This document shows positions 6,282-9,687 of a stretch of DNA of 9,687 bases, piece by piece. A model generated the notes under the pieces. The model saw nothing but the letters and a program-made list of their open reading frames with translations. It ran no database searches and had not been told where the DNA came from. The translations under genes were made by a program, and so were the position numbers. Source of the DNA: JBAXLO01 sp037134755 (GTDB lineage: Bacteria; Bacteroidota; Bacteroidia; Bacteroidales; JACABE01); assembly GCA_037134755.1 (NCBI GenBank), contig JBAXLO010000180.1, positions 1 through 9,687 on the forward strand, read 5' to 3'. Within the stretch, counting starts at the first letter, position 1; each line of letters begins with the position of its first letter.

Positions 6282-6287
6282 AGTTAT

Positions 6288-6331
6288 AAAACAATAAAGG
6301 CTGTCATTGATTTGGCAGCCTTTATTGTTTT
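6288..6331. terminator. Bidirectional terminator between the aminotransferase and MNT/HEPN genes
   Basis: A 19-bp stem (6288-6306 with 6313-6331, one T·G pair) contains AAAGGCTG/CAGCCTTT with A-runs and T-runs on the outer sides, and a 6-nt loop. It ends the aminotransferase transcript on the plus strand. On the minus strand it lies just beyond the truncated HEPN gene. Confidence 0.87.
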
Positions 6332-6401
6332 TCTCCTGACAGATTTCATCCTGTGCTTTAATTATCCATTGCTGAAGATATTCTTTTTCTCTCTCATTCA
6401 T
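6332..6401 (-). pseudogene. Truncated HEPN-domain gene (HepT-like toxin remnant)
   Basis: The ATG at 6401-6399 overlaps the MNT stop codon as ATGA, the classic coupling of MNT-HEPN modules. The first 19-20 codons (MNEREKEYLQQWIIKAQDE) resemble the start of HEPN proteins, which typically open with a helix around a 'W-hydrophobic-x-KA-x-x-D' pattern. After that the reading frame turns into Lys/Asn-rich sequence, enters the terminator hairpin and would continue antisense through the aminotransferase 3' end to 6183. A HEPN protein should have roughly 110-140 residues with an Rx4-6H motif; none of that is present. I therefore read it as the 5' stub left by a deletion. The homology of such a short piece is tentative, resting on position and overlap as much as on sequence. 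Confidence 0.6.
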
Positions 6402-6712
6402 ATATATACCCCTTCTTTAAGTGCTGTTCTGACAATATGCCCCATAAATGCACTTTTTTCTTTAATCTCTTCTTCGCTTTCAATAAATACATCCGTCATC
6501 AAACCAAATTTTACAGCCATTTTCCTGAACATTGCTTTATACTGCATTTTCTTTTGCATTTCAATATTTACAGGATTAATAAGTATAACATCATAATCGC
6601 TATTAGTATTAGCTTCTTCTCTAGCTCTCGAACCAAACAAAAGCACTTTACAACCCGGTAACAATTGCTCTGCTATATCTTTAATAATTAACAGTTCTTT
6701 TGAACTTTCCAT
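6398..6712 (-). CDS. mntA: MNT-type minimal nucleotidyltransferase (MntA-like antitoxin)
   Basis: The protein has 104 residues, the normal size for a minimal nucleotidyltransferase of the Pol-beta superfamily. Its active site is intact: VLLFGSRAR with Gly27-Ser28, ten residues on the DYD pair (Asp39, Asp41; the GSx10DxD motif), and a third carboxylate Asp75 in LMTDVFIES. In characterised MNT-HEPN pairs (MntA/HepT) this enzyme adds AMP to the HEPN RNase toxin and silences it. Here the partner gene downstream is reduced to a stub, leaving an apparently functional antitoxin without its toxin. It lies convergent to the aminotransferase and divergent from lemA, and has its own promoter. It may now act on a HEPN protein encoded elsewhere, or be on its way to loss. 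Confidence 0.88.
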   Translation of the reverse strand: MESSKELLIIKDIAEQLLPGCKVLLFGSRAREEANTNSDYDVILINPVNIEMQKKMQYKAMFRKMAVKFGLMTDVFIESEEEIKEKSAFMGHIVRTALKEGVYI

Positions 6713-6728
6713 TATGATTATTTTTTTA

Positions 6729-6736
6729 CAAAGATA
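6729..6736 (-). promoter_or_regulatory. -7 element of the MNT gene promoter
   Basis: On the minus strand the complement of 6729-6736 reads TATCTTTG, an exact TAnnTTTG match. The predicted start near 6723 leaves only about 10 nt before the ATG at 6712, so the mRNA would be almost leaderless. No TTG is evident at -33; that place is taken by the AATTATG repeat. Confidence 0.5.
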
Positions 6737-6742
6737 CTAAAT

Positions 6743-6762
6743 AATTATGAATTATGAATTAT
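6743..6762. repeat. AATTATG direct repeat upstream of the MNT gene
   Basis: AATTATG at 6743 and 6750 is followed by AATTAT at 6757, giving nearly three head-to-tail 7-bp units. It covers the expected -33 region of the MNT promoter, so an operator role is possible. In such AT-rich DNA it could also be chance or replication slippage. Confidence 0.6.
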
Positions 6763-6926
6763 TTTATATTTAGATCCAAAGATAAGGTTTAAATATAAAG
6801 AAAAAGAATACTTGATGTTAGATAAAATCAAATCTTTCATTAAGTGAATACACAAACCTGTCAAATCGCAATATCTCACCAAAAATCGTGGAATCTCAAT
6901 AAAGTTTAAAGCTTTTCAAGTTTTTA

Positions 6927-6958
6927 TTGATTTATATAAAAAGATTTTACTAAGTTTG
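6927..6958 (+). promoter_or_regulatory. Promoter of the lemA operon
   Basis: TTG (6927-6929), a 21-bp spacer and TAAGTTTG (6951-6958) match the Bacteroidota TTG/TAnnTTTG promoter with normal spacing. The predicted start near 6963 gives a leader of about 20 nt before the ATG at 6984. Confidence 0.7.
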
Positions 6959-6983
6959 CCGAAAATATTAAAAACACAACATT

Positions 6984-7544
6984 ATGACAGGATATATAAT
7001 TTTAGGAGTGCTGGTTTTACTGGTACTTTATGTAATTTTAACCTATAATAATATAGTTAGAAGCAACAATGAAATAGATAAAGCTTTTGGAAGCGTAGAT
7101 GCAATGCTGAAAAAAAGGTATGATTTAATACCAAATTTAGTTGAAGTAGTAAAACAATACATGATTCATGAGTCAACAGTATTAACTGAAGTAACTAAAT
7201 TAAGAACATCATACTCTGAGAATATGACAAGTGAAGATAAAATTGACTTACACAACAAAATTACTAGTAAAGTAAGTGGTTTATTGTATAATGTAGAAAA
7301 TTATCCTGACTTAAAAGCAAATCAGAACTTCTTACATTTACAGGCTTCGTGGAATGAAGCAGAAGAGCAAATTTCAGCTGCTCGCAGATATTATAATTCA
7401 GCAGTAACCGATTATAATAATTCAATACAAACTTTCCCCTCAAGTATAATTGCAAAGCAAATGGGATTTAAACATAAAAATGTTTTTGAAATTAGCGAAG
7501 AAGAACGTAAAAATATTAATGCAAAAGAGCTTTTTGCTAAGTAA
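6984..7544 (+). CDS. lemA: LemA family protein
   Basis: The protein has 186 residues, typical for LemA. Residues 2-20 form one N-terminal membrane helix, followed at once by YNNIV and a helical domain. The family signatures are all present: AFGSVDAMLKKRYDLIPNLVE (34-54), VKQYMIHES (56-64), YPDLKANQNF (107-116), ARRYYN (133-138) and FPSSIIAKQMGF (151-162). LemA proteins are small membrane-anchored helical-bundle proteins whose biochemical role is not established. The gene opens a three-gene operon with a good promoter, and its stop is 3 bp before the first DUF3137 gene. That arrangement suggests the products act together at the membrane. Confidence 0.95.
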   Translation: MTGYIILGVLVLLVLYVILTYNNIVRSNNEIDKAFGSVDAMLKKRYDLIPNLVEVVKQYMIHESTVLTEVTKLRTSYSENMTSEDKIDLHNKITSKVSGLLYNVENYPDLKANQNFLHLQASWNEAEEQISAARRYYNSAVTDYNNSIQTFPSSIIAKQMGFKHKNVFEISEEERKNINAKELFAK

Positions 7545-7547
7545 AAT

Positions 7548-8480
7548 ATGAAGACAGTAGAAGAATTATATTCTTTTTATCAATCTGATTTGGACCCTTT
7601 GTTTGAACCACTTGTGGAGATGAGGAATTCAAATCAAAAGAAATTAATTCGTAATATTTTCTTATTTTCACTTATTCCCACAGCAGTAATTTTATATTTT
7701 GTATTTTGTAGATTTCCTGCAATTATAATTTTCTTATTTATAATTTTTTTATCTTACCAAACGTATCGTATTTATAAATACTCATTAAAAGAATACAGTC
7801 AGAAATTAATTAAAAAATATAAAAGCACAGCATTCCCTCTTTTATTAGGTTTTCTTTTTGATGAATATAATTATTTAGAAAATCAAAGGATATCGGCTGT
7901 AGTTTTAAACAAAAGCATGCTTATTAACGATTATATTACCATTACTGAAGGAGATGACTATATGAAATTTACTTTAGATGATACCGATATTATGTTGAGC
8001 GAGATACATGCACTTAATATATATCAGGATAGTATCTTTAATGGTATTTTTATTTCAGCATCTTTTAATAAAGAATTTACTTCCAAAACATTTTTATTCC
8101 CAAAAGATATAATTTCAAGCATTAACCATATAGAAAAACAAGTCTTTTCCGATTTCAAAAAAGTAAAACTCGAAGATAGTGAGTTTGCAAATGAATTTTT
8201 GGTGTTAAGTTCCGATCAGATTGAAGCCAGATATATTCTTACAACAAGTTTAATGCAGCGTATATTAGATTATAAAGAAAAAATTAATAAAAAAATATCT
8301 CTTTCTTTTGTTGATAATAGGTTGTATTGTGCTATCCCCGATCAAATCAACCCCTTTATGCCAGAATCTTTCGAAGATATAAATTTTAATTATATAAATA
8401 CTATTTACGAACATATTAAAGCATATACTGATTTGATAGAGGATTTACATTTAAATGTGAGGATTTGGAATAAAGAATAA
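7548..8480 (+). CDS. DUF3137 membrane protein, copy 1
   Basis: The protein has 310 residues. After a short N-terminal segment (MKTVEELYSFYQSDLDPLFEP) come two closely spaced hydrophobic segments (about 34-52 and 56-72), then a large soluble domain. That domain carries DUF3137 hallmarks: SIFNGIFISASFNKEF (162-177), the 'SEFANEFLVLSSDQIEARYILTTSLMQRIL' stretch (211-240), and SFVDNRLYCAIP (253-264), ending in LHLNVRIW. The two segments probably form a hairpin, putting the soluble domain in the cytoplasm; this topology is inferred. The family has no known activity and I see no catalytic motif. It begins 3 bp after the lemA stop and ends 4 bp before its paralogue, so translation is probably coupled. 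Confidence 0.85.
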   Translation: MKTVEELYSFYQSDLDPLFEPLVEMRNSNQKKLIRNIFLFSLIPTAVILYFVFCRFPAIIIFLFIIFLSYQTYRIYKYSLKEYSQKLIKKYKSTAFPLLLGFLFDEYNYLENQRISAVVLNKSMLINDYITITEGDDYMKFTLDDTDIMLSEIHALNIYQDSIFNGIFISASFNKEFTSKTFLFPKDIISSINHIEKQVFSDFKKVKLEDSEFANEFLVLSSDQIEARYILTTSLMQRILDYKEKINKKISLSFVDNRLYCAIPDQINPFMPESFEDINFNYINTIYEHIKAYTDLIEDLHLNVRIWNKE

Positions 8481-8484
8481 AAAT

Positions 8485-9420
8485 ATGAAAACTGAAGCTG
8501 AATTATATGATTTTTTTGAAACGGAATTAGTACCTTTATCTGAACCAAAAGTAAATTCAAGTAATAAAAAAACAGATAAATCAGATATAATTAAAATAAT
8601 AGTTATTATTTCATTTATTTTATTTGTCATTTTCTTATTTACTGGTTCCTTCCCTGTATTATTACCTGTTTTCTTTTTATTCGCATTTTATAGATCTTAT
8701 GATGATAATGATAAAAGAGAAACGGAAATCGAAAATGTTGAAAATTTTAAGAAAAAATACATGAATGTTGTTTTTCCTAAAATAGTTGGTTTTTTATTCG
8801 AAGACTATGAATATATTCCAAATCAACGAATATCAAATGTAGTTTTAAATAAAAGTATGTTACTCGAACATCACGTTTCTTCTGTGGAAGGAGAGGGTTT
8901 TATGAGATTCACAGTAGGAGGATCAGATGTTATGTTTAGCGAAACTAAAGCATTAAATGATAATTTAAATAGCATATTTAAAGGTGTCTTTTTATCAGCT
9001 TCTTTTAATAAGAATTTTACATCAAAAACATTTCTTTTTTCCAAAAGTATCACAGCTTTTATTAAAAATACTGAAAAAAAGATATTTTCAGAATTAGAGA
9101 TAGTTAAACTTGAAAACAATGAGTTTGATCATGAATTTTTAATATTAAGTACTGATCAGGTTGAAGCTAGGTATATATTAACACCTAATTTAATGGAAAG
9201 CATTCTTAATTATAAACATAAAATGGGTGCAAATATTTCGATTTCTTTTGTTGATAACAGATTATATTGTGCAATTCCCGATTTTAGTTATCATTTCGAC
9301 CCATATCAATATTATTCTACAGATTTTAGCTATGTTAAAGATGTTTATAATCAACTAAAAATTTATACTGACATTGTAGAAGATTTACATTTAAACCTTA
9401 GAATTTGGAGTAAAGAATAA
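8485..9420 (+). CDS. DUF3137 membrane protein, copy 2
   Basis: The protein has 311 residues and is clearly a tandem duplicate of the preceding gene, with the same MKTxxELY opening. It has two hydrophobic segments (about 35-53 and 57-69) and a soluble domain with NQRISNVVLNKSML (113-126), SASFNKNFTSKTFLF (171-185), LSTDQVEARYILTPNLM (221-237), SFVDNRLYCAIPD (254-266) and the ending EDLHLNLRIWSKE. Conservation is strongest in the soluble C-terminal half and weak around the membrane segments (residues 22-95). Keeping two copies next to LemA suggests they form a hetero-oligomer or have split their function; this is inference. Function is unknown. It is the last gene of the operon. Confidence 0.85.
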   Translation: MKTEAELYDFFETELVPLSEPKVNSSNKKTDKSDIIKIIVIISFILFVIFLFTGSFPVLLPVFFLFAFYRSYDDNDKRETEIENVENFKKKYMNVVFPKIVGFLFEDYEYIPNQRISNVVLNKSMLLEHHVSSVEGEGFMRFTVGGSDVMFSETKALNDNLNSIFKGVFLSASFNKNFTSKTFLFSKSITAFIKNTEKKIFSELEIVKLENNEFDHEFLILSTDQVEARYILTPNLMESILNYKHKMGANISISFVDNRLYCAIPDFSYHFDPYQYYSTDFSYVKDVYNQLKIYTDIVEDLHLNLRIWSKE

Positions 9421-9422
9421 AT

Positions 9423-9456
9423 AAACAGCCCCACCAAAAACTGATGAGACTGCTTT
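9423..9456. terminator. Imperfect hairpin after the DUF3137 genes, probable terminator
   Basis: Arms 9423-9436 and 9442-9456 pair with one bulged base and a 5-nt loop, and T-rich sequence follows on both sides. Three positions are C·A mismatches in plus-strand RNA but U·G pairs in minus-strand RNA, so the fold is better on the minus strand. It may still end the lemA operon, since it begins 2 bp after the stop codon at 9420. Confidence 0.5.
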
Positions 9457-9592
9457 AATTATTCATTAGTGTATATATACTATTTTTTTAAAAAAGCTTA
9501 GTTTCTTATTATGTAAGGATATATAATAAAAGCAAAAGCCTTTCATATTTCCAACTAATGGTATAGGTTCTTTAGTTTATAAATGAAGAGTT
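9457..9592. other. AT-rich intergenic stretch, no gene seen
   Basis: No reading frame with coding character was found on either strand. The only structures are short AT palindromes (GTATATATAC near 9470 and TTTTTTAAAAAA near 9485), which are expected in DNA this AT-rich. Confidence 0.5.
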
Positions 9593-9600
9593 TAAATTTG
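9593..9600 (+). promoter_or_regulatory. Possible -7 element for a gene running off the right edge
   Basis: TAAATTTG is an exact TAnnTTTG match, 44 bp before an ATG at 9645 whose frame is open to the window end. No TTG lies at the -33 position, so support is moderate at best. Confidence 0.3.
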
Positions 9601-9644
9601 TGATTTCATTTTATCGTCCTGTGATATTAAAAGCATTGCCTTTG

Positions 9645-9687
9645 ATGTCAAATCTCAGAAAAATGATACCAAAAATTCAATCTTTGA
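9645..9687 (+). CDS. Possible 5' end of an unidentified gene, cut by the window edge
   Basis: From the ATG at 9645 the frame stays open for 14 codons (MSNLRKMIPKIQSL) to the last base. It has a candidate -7 element about 45 bp upstream. Fourteen codons are too few to identify a family. A similar nucleotide and codon pattern appears upstream of lemA (6856-6900), which could mean a repeated element. This may also be chance. Confidence 0.25.
   Translation, partial: MSNLRKMIPKIQSL

Noticed and set aside
6183..6401. A 72-codon minus-strand frame taken as a complete gene
   Set aside because: Only its first 20 or so codons look like protein. The rest runs through a terminator hairpin and antisense to the aminotransferase C-terminus, so it is treated as a HEPN stub.
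6312..6661. Plus-strand frames across the MNT gene
   Set aside because: They are antisense to the MNT gene with its intact active site. The hydrophobic, Phe/Ile-rich translation is what AT-rich antisense DNA gives.
7264..7455. Minus-strand frame within lemA
   Set aside because: It is a shadow of a clear LemA gene, and its sequence shows no recognisable domain.
8871..9119. Minus-strand frame within the second DUF3137 gene
   Set aside because: It is antisense to a gene whose paralogue next door confirms the plus-strand reading.
9468..9500. AT palindromes (GTATATATAC and TTTTTTAAAAAA) as an origin or attachment site
   Set aside because: They are short, AT-only and isolated, with no DnaA-box cluster, direct repeats or integrase gene nearby.

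Overview
The window is AT-rich DNA from a member of the Bacteroidota, probably Bacteroidales-like; the order is an inference. The evidence for the phylum is several matches to the Bacteroidota -7 promoter element TAnnTTTG, lipoproteins with a short lipobox, two adjacent DUF1573 proteins, a GldI-like FKBP next to a DHH phosphoesterase, and a tRNA gene without an encoded CCA. Most of the window looks like ordinary chromosome. The accessory-looking parts are a small toxin-antitoxin remnant and the LemA/DUF3137 block.

Layout. (1) At 1-342 (+) is the C-terminal part of a short-chain dehydrogenase/reductase, cut by the window edge. It converges on a three-gene minus-strand operon, and a long perfect hairpin (361-410) separates them. 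(2) The operon, read from 2971 down to 426, encodes a DHH/NrnA-type phosphoesterase, a GldI-like FKBP lipoprotein with an eroded active site, and a two-domain FKBP lipoprotein isomerase. It shares a 104-bp divergent promoter region with ndk (3076-3495, +), which ends in a strong GAAA-loop terminator. (3) tRNA-Asp(GUC) lies on the minus strand at 3639-3712 with its own promoter and terminator. (4) Two tandem secreted DUF1573 proteins (3945-4397 and 4498-4944, +) follow. Upstream of them is a textbook sigma-54 -24/-12 sequence (3828-3842) and, closer in, a housekeeping -7 element. (5) A PLP-dependent aminotransferase (5036-6235, +) is followed by a 9-bp tandem repeat and a bidirectional hairpin terminator. 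(6) On the minus strand, 6398-6712 encodes an MNT nucleotidyltransferase (MntA-type antitoxin). The HEPN partner overlaps it by ATGA but survives only as about 20 codons, so this is a decayed MNT-HEPN module. (7) A LemA protein and two tandem DUF3137 membrane proteins (6984-9420, +) form a tightly packed operon behind a good promoter. (8) The last 267 bp hold a hairpin and possibly the promoter and first 14 codons of a gene that runs off the edge.

The genes fall into functional groups. The FKBP pair are envelope folding factors exported as lipoproteins. The DHH enzyme and Ndk both handle nucleotides. The DUF1573 proteins are exported Ig-like-fold proteins of unknown role, possibly under RpoN control. 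LemA with two DUF3137 proteins looks like an inner-membrane assembly of unknown function. I see no CRISPR array, complete insertion sequence, prophage gene or clearly new defence system. The items most worth a second look are the sigma-54 site, the broken HEPN/MNT pair and the LemA-DUF3137-DUF3137 operon.
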